Part shown: piece by piece, positions 23,156-36,228 of the stretch
Numbering within the stretch: the first letter of the stretch is position 1
How the letters are laid out: each line of letters opens with the position of its first letter
Origin: Allolobophora icterica
Lineage: Eukaryota; Annelida; Clitellata; Crassiclitellata; Lumbricidae
DNA: 64,000 nt
Direction: 5' to 3'
NCBI GenBank assembly: GCA_963556255.1
Contig: OY744610.1
Span: 9,116,277 to 9,180,276 of the forward strand
Notes under the pieces: generated by a model
The model's input: the letters and a program-made list of their open reading frames with translations, nothing else
Databases searched by the model: none
What the model was told of the DNA's origin: nothing
Translations under genes and position numbers: made by a program

Positions 23156-23755
23156 ATTATGAACATTATAGTCTTAGATTAACAGTTGCAAGACAGCATG
23201 TAATATAGTTTAAATGAGTTCCATGAATTGTCATTGATTAATCCATCCGTCAATTGAGAACGCAGTAGTTTTTTTAAAGATGAAGATTTGGTCCAGTTGA
23301 ATATTTGTGGGAACACAGCTCCAGATCAGGGGACCATTGTATTTAGTTGAGAAATGGCGAATATTTGATCTAGCAAAAATAGTGCGATAGGAATTTGCTG
23401 CCCTGGTATTATGAAAGTGATAGTCAGCACCAATGTTGTAATAGTGAGTAAACCTTGGGGTTAAGCGGACATGGGTATGACGTTGTCGAAGCCACGGCTC
23501 TGTCAAGGTTGCACTATGCCTCCCCGGTATGGTGGGTTTCACAACCAATAGTGAGCGTAAGAGGCTGGGAGCCATGCTTGGGGCGCTTGATAAGAAGTGG
23601 TTACCTCCCCGATGACTCTCCGTCCATCCAGCAGCTGTGTAGCTTGGCCGACAACCGCCTTTTCTCGGCAGTTCTGGGTATTAAGCTTAAACCGGAATCA
23701 GAACATCGAGCAGCCTGTCTTTCGATTTCATGGGCCTTAGAGGCCTAAACTTAGA

Positions 23756-25629
23756 CATCGGATTAGGATAAGAAGCGTGCAGTCCCTTGAGTTTTCCTGA
23801 GGAGTAATGTAGGCTACAGGACTCTACGTTTTGGGGTTTGCAATTGGCCTATTCTACTTTTGCATTGGTAAATTATTTAAAACTACCCTCAGTTATCTTT
23901 TTTTCTTGTCTTAAGATATCTTATCTTATAATGTAATCTGCCTATTTCGTGCTCACATGTGCTGTTGAAGCCCAAGTTCAGTCTGTTCCTTTCTCTAAAA
24001 TAAGATTATTTCGTCTTAAACTGACTGTGTTTATCAATTTCCAGGTGTTGCCAAACCTTCCAAGGTCATGCTGCTATAAAACGAATGACCTTGACAGTTT
24101 GCGTAAACATCAGTCACCCAAATCGACAGTTTCCGCTAATTCATCGTGTACGTTTGCTAGTCTTTGTGTTCGCCTCTGTCTGTATGTCTCCAAATGGGTT
24201 TATTTGTCTTATGGGTGTTTGTGTATATACTGCTGGATGTCCCTGTGTGTATTAGTCAAAAACCCTCTGCGGTATTTAGAGTTCCCATTTTTGCGGATGT
24301 CCGAGTGGCTCTGTTTTCAATCCTGGTGCGAAAAAACATAGCTCGCTGCATCAAAATTACGTCTAAAAAACGATTCCAATTATTTTGTCCAATTTTGCAG
24401 ATCATGTGTGACAAAATAATCGTACATTGTAAGTGTACACGTTTTTATAAAGCGACTGTGTAACCTCGACCCTGTTCATATCGGGTGAAATTATTCTTCA
24501 TGAACGCTTCCCGTTTGAATGGGCGCCACGCCTTTTAAGGTACCCACGTCCCACGTAGGCACCGTGCTAGAGCTACCGTTTGACTCCGACCCTGCTTCTT
24601 TTAATATTATTAGGCCACGCAATTTACAGTTAGACCTGAGCAAAATTGCTTCACAAGCTTTTTAAACGGTTTCCTGTCCAGAAAAAATGGCTGAATAACA
24701 TATCCAAAATTCTACAAAATCGGAATAGGGGAACACCCCAAAAATGAATTTCAAAATGATGGATTGGGGCTTTCTGAGAAATACCAATAATAATAATACA
24801 AATAATTTGCAATTAGAGCTGGAGAAAAAGCTTCAGAAGCTTTTTAAACGGTTCCCTGTCCAGCAAACATTGCTGAATAACATATAAAAAATTCTACAAA
24901 ATTGGACCACGGGATTATTACAGAAATATTGTTGCTTTGATTAGCTCACCTTTGCAACTGATTCGAAATGCTCTCTGCAGATAGAAATGCTGTCTCTAAA
25001 TCTCAATCTCTGCAGTGCGGGCAAAATGGCGGACTATTGATCCTCGTTCAGCAGCGGCTGCTGTTGCTGCTGCTTCTGCTGCTGTTCATAATATAAACGG
25101 CGAATATGCATGGACGAAGTGAAGGATGTCAAAGGAGTTGAGGCTGGTCGCTAGGTGGCCAAAGATCGTCTCCATTCCGGACAAGTATTTTTAACAGATT
25201 TTTAGGACACGTTAGCCAATAGCCAAGTCAAATTTTGAGTAAATATTGCACATTTTTTACTGTAAAAAATATAAAATGGGTGGTATACATACTAATTTAT
25301 TATATCATTTTCATTCATTGTTTGACTTTTGATTCCTATATGCTGTTGGGAAGAAAGGAGAAACATCTGATAATTCACAAAACAATATTAGACTACAGGT
25401 AGACACCTAGATATTGCTCTTCAACAACATTATAATTATACACTTTATTTTCGTTAATAAAAGAGCTGTAATATGCCAAACCAATTTCTGTCGATGTCAA
25501 CAGCCTTTGTTGCTATAAGATGTCGTTAAACTCGGGATCCATCCGTTTAATGGCCAGGAAGAGCTGTACAATGCCAAAGTAAAAGTAATTTCTGTCGACG
25601 TCAACAGCCTCTGTTGCTATAAGATGTCG
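23756..25629. other. Intergenic, with a tandem duplication
   Basis: No gene recognised. A ~180-bp unit containing CTTTTTAAACGGTTTCCTGTCC is present twice (about 24620-24725 and 24800-24905), diverged. A CTGCTG run lies at 25059-25085. From 25497 the AAGATGTCGTTAAAC dispersed repeat occurs twice, the second copy hosting the 25634 element. Confidence 0.5.
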
Positions 25630-25633
25630 TTAA

Positions 25634-27114
25634 CCTTCGCAGAACGAAGAGGGGTAAATAATAATTACCCCAGCGGTGCTTCGATGCTGATTGCGGAGCA
25701 ACTGTAGGTAGGTATAATTTGTTGTTCCATGTGTTTACAAGTTACCACCAATGACATATTCTGACTGCATACCAACCACATTGCCATGTGGTGGGAAAGA
25801 GATTTTTCAAACCAAGGTGTCCTGGGGTAAAAATTTACCCCACTTCATCCCCGACGTCGTTATTTTTTCGTTTATAGGGCAGATATGTTTTTTAAAGATA
25901 TGAGCTCAAAAGTGACTTCCAATCATAAATCAAGTGTGGAATCTACCATGGAACTGAGTGTTAATAGTTTCATAATTGTGGAGAGTTTATTTTCCAAGAT
26001 GGCGGCCAATATGGCCGCCAAAACAAAAATATGCATGTCTCATCTCATAGGTAAGGCAAGATGACAAATTAAGTGTCATTTGTAATATTTCCAGGATCAA
26101 GGAATCGCTTTATCGCAGTGGCAATAGTGTGTGAGTACTACTGTCCAAGATGGCGGCCAACATGGCCGCCAAAACACAAAAATGTGTATATCTCGGCTCG
26201 TATGTAAGATACACTCACAAATGAAGTGTCAATTGTAGCATTTCCAACGTCAAGGAATTCATTTATCGTATTGACAATAGCGTGGGAGTTCTACTATCAA
26301 ATATGGCGGCCAATATGGCCGTCAAAACACAAAAATAGGATATATCAATCACCTGACAGATCGGTCACTATTGCCACTGCGATAAATCGATTCCCTGACC
26401 TTGGAGCTTACCTACTACCTGAGATATACATATTTTTGTGTTTTGGCGGCCATGTTGGCCGCCATCATGGAAATTAGTATTCCCACACGATTGCCACTAC
26501 GATAATTTGATTTCTTGACCTTAGAAATGTTACAACTGATACCTCATTTGTCATTGTAGCCTACCTATGTGCTGAGATATATATATTTTTGTGTTTTCGC
26601 GGCCATATTGGCCGCTATCTTGGAAAGTATTATTCCTACACTATTACCACTATGATTAATCGATTCCTTGACCTTGAATATGTTACAATTGACAATTCAT
26701 TTGCAATTGCAGCTTACCTATGAGCAGTGACATACCTATTGTTGTGTCTGGTGGACATATATTGGCCGCCATCCTGAAAATAGTATTCCCACACTATTGC
26801 CACTGCAATAAATCGATTCCTTGACCTTAGGAATGTTACAATTGACACTTCATTTGTCATTGTAGATTACCTACGTGCTGAGATATACATTTTTGGGGGT
26901 TTTTGCGACCATATTGACCGCCATCTTGAAAAGTAGTATTTGCACACTATTGCCAATATGATAAATCGATTCCTTGACCTTGGAAATGTTACAATTGACA
27001 CTTCATTTGTCATCGTACCTTACCTGTGAGCTGAGATATTACACATTGTTTTGGGGTGAAAAATTACCCCTCTTCGTCCTCCGTGTATCGTAAAATCTTT
27101 CCGTCCTGCGAAGG
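25634..27114. mobile_element. piggyBac-like non-autonomous element with inverted array
   Basis: TTAA at 25630-25633 and 27115-27118, ends CCTTCGCAG / CTGCGAAGG, and subterminal GGGGTAA-spacer-TTACCCC palindromes at 25652-25672, 25823-25842 and about 27053-27070. The interior is about eight ~130-bp units with GGCGGCCAATATGGCCGCC palindromes; the first three point one way, the rest the other, making a large imperfect inverted repeat. No transposase. It inserted in a TTAA of the AAGATGTCGTTAAAC repeat. Confidence 0.8.
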
Positions 27115-27934
27115 TTAAACTTTGGATTAATAATAATAAATCAAATCAACTTGGAGACGTTGCATTGGTATTGATTAGAAGAAGTGGCTAAGTGATCTCA
27201 ACTACATCATTTTGAGGCCGCTGCTGCACGACGTGGTGCGGAAGACCACACACTGGCATGCGTAGCCACGGCATGGTGTGAGTTCGTGGGGACCAGGAGT
27301 GCAGTCGAGTGTTGTCTGTGATGAATCGATTGATCCGACTACGCTTTCTACCGAATGGAAGCCGATCTTTGGAGCAGCTGTGTCGCAGGGTAGACAAGAG
27401 CCTCTTTGCTGATGTCCTGGACAATTTGTGTCACGTGCTGTAGGCCTACCCGCCTGAATTGGCGATCCCCTACTCCCTGCGCCCATGACCGTACGACCAA
27501 ATCGTCCCACGAGCAGACCATTTATTGCGTAAAACGTTCTTAATGAGAATGTTGCATCTTATTAAATGTCATGTTTTCCAAAGTGCAGTAAAAGCAGTTG
27601 GAATTAATAAAGAATGGCCTAAATTATCTTAAAGACATCTTATGACAACAAAGCATCAAAGGTTATTGACGTCGTACAACATGTTTTCAACAGTTCTTAC
27701 CGTTCGTATGACTTAATATAGCATCAATATAAAAATTAAGTCACTTTTAATTACTTGCAAACTTTATTGAATTCTCGAACCAACAATTAAACGAATAATG
27801 CGTTATATATAGGGTTCTTAGTTACCGATTTAAAGGTGTCTACACTAAGCTTAAAATAATTCGTTGCGATCGGCGTGCGCCATGGTAATTTCGAATGCTA
27901 AGGCTAAGCGACCTTTCGTAACGATTCGGTGATC

Positions 27935-28130
27935 CAGGGCCGTAGCCAGGATTTTGTTTCGGGGGTGTTTTCTGTTTCGGGGGGTGTTTTCTCGTCCTTA
28001 AGCAAGCCGACAAGCAGCCGAATTAACTGATCAAGGGGTTTATAGTTAGTAAATGCATTATTTCATTTCTACGTTATTTAATTTCGGGGGTGTTTAAACA
28101 CCAAAAACACCCCCCCTAGCTACGGCCTTG
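27935..28130. mobile_element. hAT-type MITE, 196 bp
   Basis: Inverted ends CAGGGCCGTAGC / GCTACGGCCTTG with an exact 8-bp target duplication CGGTGATC at 27927-27934 and 28131-28138. The interior has inverted CGGGGGTGTTT motifs. Intact boundaries suggest a relatively young insertion. Confidence 0.9.
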
Positions 28131-28899
28131 CGGTGATCGACTCCGTTGGAGAGCAGCCATCTCAGGGTTTCTATGACAACAGAAATACATGGATGTTTGC
28201 TACAATTCCACATTGAAAGCCATCACAAGTATATATAAAATGTATTTAAAATAATATATATTCATTTTTATGCATAAAACAAGGATATATAGTAATAAAA
28301 TATTGTAATGTTTAAAATTTAGGACGAAATACATATTAGACGGATTTATTTAGGTTAATTAGACGATTGGAAAATGTTTCTTTGCCTACCGCACTGTTTG
28401 AGATAAATATTTGTTTAATTCCACAATGAAGCCATTTCGTACATATATGACATATTATATTTAAAATAATATATTTTTATGCATACAAAACATTGAAGCT
28501 ACACGATGTCGTTTAACGATGGATGATAACGTATAAAAATACAATGCTCCTATTAGACACCATTATTTAAAGACCTCATATTACTATAATATTTGTTTGC
28601 GTCGATGCATTTCTAAGCTATTTTCAAAATTGATCCGTGCTATAATGCTAATGTAGAAGGCGTCGTATTTGACGAACCCAGAAATTGTCGTTAAAGGCAA
28701 AATATTAATCACGTTCTCATTCATTAAAGTTGAAGAAAATAGGAGGGTGACTCTAATCATCATTGTTATGTCAACACTCGTGAATAAGCTTTAGAAGTTT
28801 GGCGATTACGATTACAACGATTACGATACGACACAGTTTCGTTAACAACAACTAACCAACCAATCGCTGGATCATCTCCACTTATTTGCAAACGGTGTA

Positions 28900-30420
28900 G
28901 GCAAGGTAGGAGTCAATGGTGTTGGCAGCCATAAGATGTCGTTTAACACTGGGAATTATTACTATGCTTATCCTTCATACTTGTTGTGGCCTGACGAATT
29001 ATCGACTTCTCCACGCTTTCTTGTTTATGGCAATTGCTGCAAATTATAGCTTAATTTGCAACAGATATCATCTTATCATAATACATGTATCATAGACGTC
29101 ATAAGCTGTATTATTTTATTTCGCTAAACAAAGAATACCAATGACATTGCAATGTTTTGTTTGACACCTTTAAATGGTGTCTTTCGGACGCGCTGAATTC
29201 ATTTTGACTGCACTCTATTTGTTTTAATTATCGTCGACGGCGTTTGATGTCATATAATTATGTCGACGTTAAACCTTAGAATTAATAATATAAGCGAACA
29301 GAAATGTCATTTTAAATGTGACCGTTTGCATGTCACGCTCCTCTCACTGGCTACTTCAACTAATGAATATTATTGACCAATGACGTCACTTTTTAAAAAT
29401 GGCGACCTTCCGACGGACCTTCGTTTCACACTTTAATAATAATAATAATATTTATTCTTTAATTAAGCGCCTGCAAACGCACTGCGCTGTACATGTACAT
29501 GTTAGGCTATGCGATAAATCTTAACTACTAACAGAACAGACAGCCTGCAATACACGGCGCAAATTGCAGCCTACAAAGCATGTCCGCCTATGGGACTCGA
29601 TCTCTGTACCTCTCGCACTCTACGCCAGATGTTATCCAATGCGCTATCGGGCCCCCCAAAGTAAGTTTCAACATAGCGTAAACGGCTGCTCTTTTAAACT
29701 AACGGCTTCAAACGAGCTTCTACTAATTTACTTAGGGGGCGAACAGGCTGAAATGAACGAACGAAAATGCATTTTTAAAATGTGTTCAACCGTCTTAGGA
29801 CGGGCAAAAATCTTGCTGCCTTTTCGCCAGCTGTCGCCGTGCATGCGGGAACGATATGATTAATTTATGTAGGTGGCAAACAGGCTGAACAAGAGAACGA
29901 AGATACATTTCGAAATTGTTCTTAACCATCTTAGTACGGGCAAACATATAGCAATAAATACTTGCTCCCGTTCAAAATGGGTGTTTGTCGTTAAAGACTA
30001 GAAACTCATCTAACGTTCGTTGCTGTATTAGACACCTTTAAATCGTGCCTGAGCAATAACATAAATAACTTATTTTCGTCTACTCGCTACCTCGTTAATT
30101 CCGTTCTTTTGCGTTGTGCTGGGTTAATTGTGTTGCCCAAGGGTGTAATTTTCTTCTAAGTCGTGATATATCAACCTAACACTGCCACTGTCCTACCTAG
30201 TGGTAGTGTCATCCCAATAATCGTTTTCGTTCAATCGCTAGCTCATATTGACACATGCACAAAATATACAGGCATGGTCGGCTTCAATGGCCTTGGTAGT
30301 CATAAGATGTTGTTCAAACGTAACATAAAGTATTATTGTTATTTCCAAAGTTTAACGAGATCTTATAATTATCTGCAATGACAGTTAAATTTCTCATAGA
30401 TAAGAATTGTATTTCTCAGT
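28900..30420. repeat. Diverged long repeat, copy 1
   Basis: Collinear with 60820-62960 but clearly less similar than the A/B duplication, and partly related to 13330-13560. Shared landmarks are AAGATGTCGTTTAACACTGGG, TTGCAACAGATATCATCTTATCA, ATGACGTCACTTTTTAAAAAT, CCTTCCGACGGACCTTCG and CTGTATTAGACACCTTTAAA. Probably a dispersed non-coding repeat rather than part of the recent duplication. Confidence 0.65.
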
Positions 30421-30959
30421 TTAGTTAATGAGAGTTTATTCTACAATTTTACTAATATGCAGTAATCGCAAACTCCAAATTTCTAAACCTTTAATCGAAT
30501 GTTAAGAGCAGGGCACCAGCTTATTAACGAGAGCTACGTCGTGTCAGAAGGGTTGTACAAAGATGTGAAGGGAAGACACGGGATCTAGTAATTACTTTTA
30601 CATAGCGTTCGGTTAACTCCGGTCCAAAGTTGTGTTATTTGACGATCGAATAAATTGGATGCCACTCGGTATTGAAACTGAAAAGCAGATCGATGGGCTA
30701 TTACAAAACTTAATAGATGGTCACCTTGACCGACATACCAAGATTAACATATATTAACTCTCTAACGATTAGAACATACTAAAAGTGACTGGCAGAGGAT
30801 TTTCAAAGAAATTTCCACTGGTGGGGATATTTTGAAAAAGAACATTTTTGTGGGTAATTTTAAGTCTACAAGAGTCTATGAAGCGTGTAAAAAGAACATT
30901 TATATCAAGGGACTGTTGTTTTGAAATGTAGTAACATCGAACGATTATGTATGTAGTCC

Positions 30960-31290
30960 AATGTAAACGACATTTTATAGCTACAGCGAACTCTGCAGCC
31001 CTGTTCTCAGCACGCGGGGCTCTCGAGCCCTTCGTTCGTCTGAGAAGGGTTGCTCTTTGTTCCTTTTGCCCGTACATCTACCAGGCAGAATAGCGCTTTC
31101 TCGGTGGTGGGCCCTCTGACCTCGAATAGCCTTCCCCTAGCGCTTTGCCTGCTCCCCAGAACCTTTGCTTCCACGTTCTTTCCTCGCCTTAAGACCGCTC
31201 TATTCAGCCGTGCTGGAGTCTGGAGCACATATGAGTAGTTTTCCTTGAAGATGCGCTATGTAAATGTCCGAAATGAATGAATGAATTAGT
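30960..31290 (+). mobile_element. LINE 3' end
   Basis: The frame 31050-31238 contains NSAFSVVGPLTSNSLPLALC, the terminal block of a LINE ORF2, followed by GCGCTATGTAAATGTCCG and an (AATG)n tail. Truncated and non-coding. Confidence 0.65.
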
Positions 31291-34200
31291 TTCCAGTCTA
31301 TTGCGACATCTCGTGGCTGCCACAAACACCCAATGTAAGAGGGAGGGAAGGACGAGGCTTCATGTGCCACAGATATAAAGTAGGCCTACGTTGCTGTATT
31401 AGACACCTTTTAATCGGTTCTTTACAAAGCTATAAATAACTTTTTTCGCCTTATCGTTAGTCGCTCTCCACTAACTGGGTTACGGTAGGTGAGCTCGCCG
31501 TCAATGGCCTTGGCGGCCGTAAGCTGTCGCCTAAGATTGAAAAATAATAAGTGCGCTGCCGCATTATACACCTTTAAATTGTTTCTTTTTGGCTGTAATA
31601 TGCCCTAATAATTTCTGCCGACGTCAACGAAGAGCTGTAACATTGTAACATGCGAAACTAATTTCTGTCGACGTCAACAGCCTTTGCTGCCATAAGATGT
31701 CGTTAAACTCTGGATCCATCCTTCGCTTTGCGAATTAAAGACAGATGCTTGTTAAGGAATATAACTAAGAAACCCCGATGCCAGTGGTCTTGATACTGAT
31801 ATCCATAAGATCTTGCTAAGCACAGGGAACTAGTGATATGGTACGATGTGTATGCGCGGCGCCAAATCCTCAGGGTATCATGGACTGCGAGGGAAACAAA
31901 CGAGTGGGTGTTGGAGAATGCTGTAGTAGAGTGGAAAGTAGTCTACTCGGATTGATCAAGCGGAGGAGCAGTCTTATTTCGGGCATAATTTATGCTGTGG
32001 AAGAGTTGAGATTCCCTTTATCCAGATGCATATCTTGATAAATGGTTACTCTAATTAATGTCCATGGAAATCTGCAGTATAATAACTAGCTATCAATTAC
32101 GTTTAATGCTTTGTTGCTATTAGATGTCGTTAAACACTGGAACACATACATAATCGCTCGATGTTCCTAAATTTCAAAAGAGCAGTCCCTTAAGATACCT
32201 CGAGGGGCAGAACTGGCAGTCACCTAACCGCTCCGCAGTATCAAAGGGGTTGTCAAGAAATTTAAAATAGAGATCCAAGCCCGGTGCTAGAGAAACCAGA
32301 GAGTGGAGGCATTAATTAGATGTGGGCCATATTGGCTTTATACGGGTCCCATATGGGAATTTGGGTACTATATCGACTTCATGTGGGCATACTGGCAGAT
32401 GATCAGCTGGAAGCAGGAGGATCAGATGATTCGGGGTACGAATTCTTGAAAAGGTGAGACTTAAGTTTTGATTGGAAATCCCGAGGGTGAGAGATAGAAG
32501 AGACTGAGGTAAAAGATGAGCCCGATTGGCAATTATGATGTACCTGCATGGGAAGGACTGAGTAAAAACGTAACCATGTAGTCCCATATTAATATTTCTT
32601 GTTTAACCACATCTCTTTACATATAATCGGACACAATACAGCGATTGAATGCGGATGCCGAAAGCTCAACAAGCATTGTGAAATCAGCCGTCACGCGTCA
32701 TCTTACGTCAATGGCACAGTTGGTTGCTAGTCAATGTTCATTCATTCATTCAGAGAATTTATATAGCGCCTCTTCAAGAGACCTACTCAGATAACGGAAC
32801 TGAAGTGAGATAGGCCTACTAGATGAATAGGCCTACTATATTATGCAGCGATACGAAAAATTAAGAATACGATACACAAAATACGCTGTACACAAGAGCT
32901 CCCGAGGTCGACCGCGTATCGCTCGCCTATTCGATCCAGCGCGATCGATTTTCAACTCGCCTACTATTTTCAAATCATACCCACTGTCCACCTGACGTCG
33001 ACAACGTCCGAGGCAGCGACGGAACTGGCCGCGACGCGAAAAATATGAAGTATGCAGCCCTCCCTGCTACGCTTAGCTTTGTCCCTATTGCGCCAGGAAC
33101 TCTGTGCCCCATCAATATATCTGGCCCTGAATTCATTACAGAGTTAGGCCGGCGACTGACAACGATCACGGGGGACCCACTCGAGACCATACACTTGATC
33201 CAGCGCCTCTCCATATGCACTCAACGACTTAACGCCCTGACGTTTCGAGGCACTTTTGCACAGTAACTGTTAATGTGGGACGATGACCGCTAACTCTGGA
33301 ACATAACGCCTCTGAGAGTAGTTTCTAAGAGTCTGAGGGATCAATTGTACCTCAGGAGAAAAACAATAATATAGAATACTTTCGCATCACGATTTACGGT
33401 TGGCAATAAGTGAGATCAGTTAGTTTCCTTACGAACTTTGAAGCGATATGAAAGTCGACAACTTACGATAGAAGCGGTGAAAGTTAAACGTGTTTAACGA
33501 TCACCGTTTCGATGCATGTATGTAATGTGTTTAGCGGTTAACTGGTAGAGCGAAACTAGGTTGAAGTCGACGGTTTACCCATAACAAGTTCGTCCGTCAT
33601 TTACAAGGGCAGAACGTAGGACGAATCACTCCTCTCGACGGCCAATCATCCAGTCAACGACTCAAAGAAAACGTAACCGTGCAACCAAATCCACGTATTT
33701 TGGGATCTAATAATGATGATAAATTAAATCTGATGCTGAGTTAGGTATATTTATAAAGAATTGGATTGATAATTCTTAGACATAGATTAACTGTCTGGAT
33801 TACTTGTACATATAATGCTGGCTTGAACGCTGGACATTAAATCTTTTATAGAAAAACGTGGAGCCCGTTTTCTATACAATCTCCTGTTGCTTCCCGGTTT
33901 TTAAATTTAAAGTGATTCGACAGAAAAAGAGGTTCTTCTGTCGAATCATTTAGAATTTTTAAAAAGTCAGTCATCACAGTAAAATCGTTTTAACAATTAG
34001 ACTGACACAGCGTTCTAACCTTTCTTTAGGAAAAATCTCTCTTGTGTGGCCTGTTCTGCGTGTTTTCTTCATCTCGGTTTTACTTCGTCTGTTCAGTTTG
34101 TTGCCATCGTATTTCTTCTTCAGTTTTCCTTTCTTAAATTCTCTCTTCTGCTTAAGTCTTGATCGATGGGCCTCGTATGTAACGTTCTCGCGTCTGTTCT

Positions 34201-34857
34201 ATTTACATTTCTAACTGCTGCTCCTATAACTCTTGTCTTACTTATCAAGCTTCGTCTGCTTTCTTCTCTTTCCTCCCTGCATAGTTCTGTTTTTCTTATT
34301 TCTCTCTCAGTAGACGACTAGACGTACATCTTCTTGTCTTCTTTCTCTCTCCTCCTGTCTATGCCTTTCCTCTCTATCTTTTTCATCTGTACTACGTTTC
34401 TATCCTATCTTTCTTCCCATCAAGTCATCATCATCCTTCATCATGTTAAACACTTCCATTGTCATAGGCCAAGTTGTTTCAACAGCATCTCTTACGTCAC
34501 TTTCTTCCTCCTATCAGCTAGATCTCTGCAAGAATTCCATCAAAGCGTTCTTCGACAATTCTTTAGTTTCTCTTCCTAGCCAATCTTCGCAAATGTTTGT
34601 TTCATCCTTCATGACGATCTTTATTTCTGCGTGTGTAGGCCCTATGAACATTTTGTCGTTCAACGTCACTCCAGTGAATCCACTTCATAAAAACGATGTA
34701 TTTCTGCGGACTTTCAACGATAGTTTTCTTTACCTGTGGACTATATCGTGGGACGATTTCTAGGTTGGCGATGGATTCGGTTGTTATTTGTCCAGCCGCT
34801 GCATTCACGGTTCTGTTCCGCACCAAGCGAAATCAGTTTTATGTTGTCATCAAATTG

Positions 34858-35313
34858 ATTTCATTCGGATATTACGTGCTTCGATATAGTCTACTACTGT
34901 ACATTCGCTCTTGTGCGCTCTTGTACATACACAAGAGATTGAAAAAGTTGAAAAAGTTGAATGACAATGAAAGATTTAGTTCCTATTTAAACTACTGATT
35001 TTTGTGTAAATACCTAAAATGCTTAAGTAAATGCACTGAACGCCATTCTCACTGGATTCGGATATAACACACTATCCTTTCTTTTAAAATAGAAGCAAAG
35101 GTAAGAACATAATTTAACTAAATATCTACAAAGCAAAAAGGAACAAAATAATTTCTAGATAATTGAATTATGTAAACGAATTCTCTACGTTAAAAGAAAA
35201 CAGGTTTATCAACAGTTGACTTGAAGTTCATATAGTAAACGCCAGGATTTAAACGAGATGTCGAAACTATTTAATAGAAATTGCCCCTATCGTTAATTTA
35301 ATTTAAACTGGTT
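34858..35313. other. 3' flank of propeller gene, copy B
   Basis: Counterpart of 1-421; no gene seen. Confidence 0.5.
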
Positions 35314-36228
35314 TTATTCTTCTGTGAAACGGAAGATGGTTATAACACTGCTAACAAAATTATTAGTATTAAAACTCACTACCTCATTTCTCTCTCTATT
35401 GTAGTGCAATCTATGGGAAATATAGAACTGTCCCCAGCTGAGATAGGGACCAGTGAAATCCAAGGGATTGAATTCAGAATCTAACAGCTTGATGCTGTTT
35501 TGCGCATCATTTATCAGAATTCTACCATAAATATCGGCACAATACACACCACACGCTCTACGTAGTGGCTTATACTGCCGTTCAATACTCCCGTTCGCAT
35601 CGATCTCAGTCAATACAGTTTGTGATTGGTCGTTAGAAGCAATCAATACATGGTTTCCATTTGATTTATGAATTATTCTGTCACCAAATCTCAACCCAAA
35701 TATTGGGTTTAATTGGGTCAACGCTAGGGTATGCTGCAAGGAACCGTGCGTGTTATATGTGATCAATGCCGCAGGAATCTGTCCTTGCTGCTCTGCAAGG
35801 ATTATTAAGCTGCCATTGTCGGAAACGGATATAGTAGGATGCGGACTCTTTAGATCACTGATCCATGGTGATATGTTAAACTGATGTTCTTCATCTTTCG
35901 TAATGCGTAAGATTGAAGAACAATACGATTCCATATTTAGGCAATGTACATAGACGCAGTTTGACACGTTGCAAGCTACTATGTCCACTGGAAATGTTCC
36001 TGGTAGCGGGAAATCGTTAATCTCTGCCATGTTGTTGCGATCGTGAACTTTAATACTGTATTGATATTGTTGATTATCTTTTCTGCAGGTTGCAAATATT
36101 CCGTCTTTCAATGTAATGACTTTTGAGACGCGAGACTGGATCGAACACTGATGCAAAATTTCCACACGAATCGTCTGCTGAGCTAAAAATATTACTGTAT
36201 TATATGAATTGCGCAAACGAAGTGTCAT
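35314..36228 (-). CDS. Beta-propeller (NHL/TRIM-like) protein, terminal exon, copy B
   Basis: About 300 codons, almost identical to 422-1352. One extra A in the exon start region (AACGAAGTG here, AACGAGTG in copy A) shifts the upstream frame. Here an ATG at 36226-36228 begins MTLRLRN and a TAA lies six bases before it, whereas in copy A the frame runs straight through to the putative splice acceptor. Either this copy starts at that ATG or its spliced frame is broken. Substitutions between the copies are few and mostly conservative over the propeller, so at least until recently both were constrained. The Polinton inserted 180 bp upstream of this exon. Confidence 0.6.
   Translation of the reverse strand: MTLRLRNSYNTVIFLAQQTIRVEILHQCSIQSRVSKVITLKDGIFATCRKDNQQYQYSIKVHDRNNMAEINDFPLPGTFPVDIVACNVSNCVYVHCLNMESYCSSILRITKDEEHQFNISPWISDLKSPHPTISVSDNGSLIILAEQQGQIPAALITYNTHGSLQHTLALTQLNPIFGLRFGDRIIHKSNGNHVLIASNDQSQTVLTEIDANGSIERQYKPLRRACGVYCADIYGRILINDAQNSIKLLDSEFNPLDFTGPYLSWGQFYISHRLHYNRERNEVVSFNTNNFVSSVITIFRFTEE

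Larger units (their letters stand above)
22555..23475 (-). mobile_element. LINE 3' fragment, minus strand
   Basis: The minus-strand frame near 23231-23470 has FHNTRAANSYRTIFARSNIR and KYNGPLIWSCVPTNI, the typical last block of CR1/L2-like ORF2. It ends in a 3' tail of ATTG repeats (22555-22634 on the plus strand as AATC). It is inserted in the plus-strand LINE and split by an hAT element. Confidence 0.7.
20681..23755 (+). mobile_element. Degenerate CR1/L2-like LINE with nested insertions
   Basis: Plus-strand reverse transcriptase pieces lie in the correct order: LLDGITGTSLGPDGLAPWF near 20710, DQFAFRPRGSASAALI near 20995, LKYADDTYLL (catalytic YADD) near 21760, then ALSRLHYASPVWW near 23490 and the C-terminal DNRLFSAVLG near 23650. 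The frame is broken many times. Insertions inside it are an hAT element (21326-21709), a second hAT-like element (22041-22470) and a minus-strand LINE (22555-23475) that itself carries an hAT element (22878-23155). Non-coding relic. Confidence 0.8.
27119..34857. other. Repeat-rich intergenic region
   Basis: No gene supported over 7.7 kb. Contents seen: AAGATGTCGTTTAAC and TTAGACACCTTTAAA dispersed motifs (28550, 28925, 30021, 30300, 31391, 31690, 32115), a hAT MITE at 27935-28130, a LINE 3' end at 30960-31290, and a pyrimidine-rich stretch at 34020-34640. The minus strand of that stretch has a 67-codon lysine/arginine-rich frame (about 34000-34196) and a 57-codon frame (about 34507-34680); neither is recognised. 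Confidence 0.5.
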
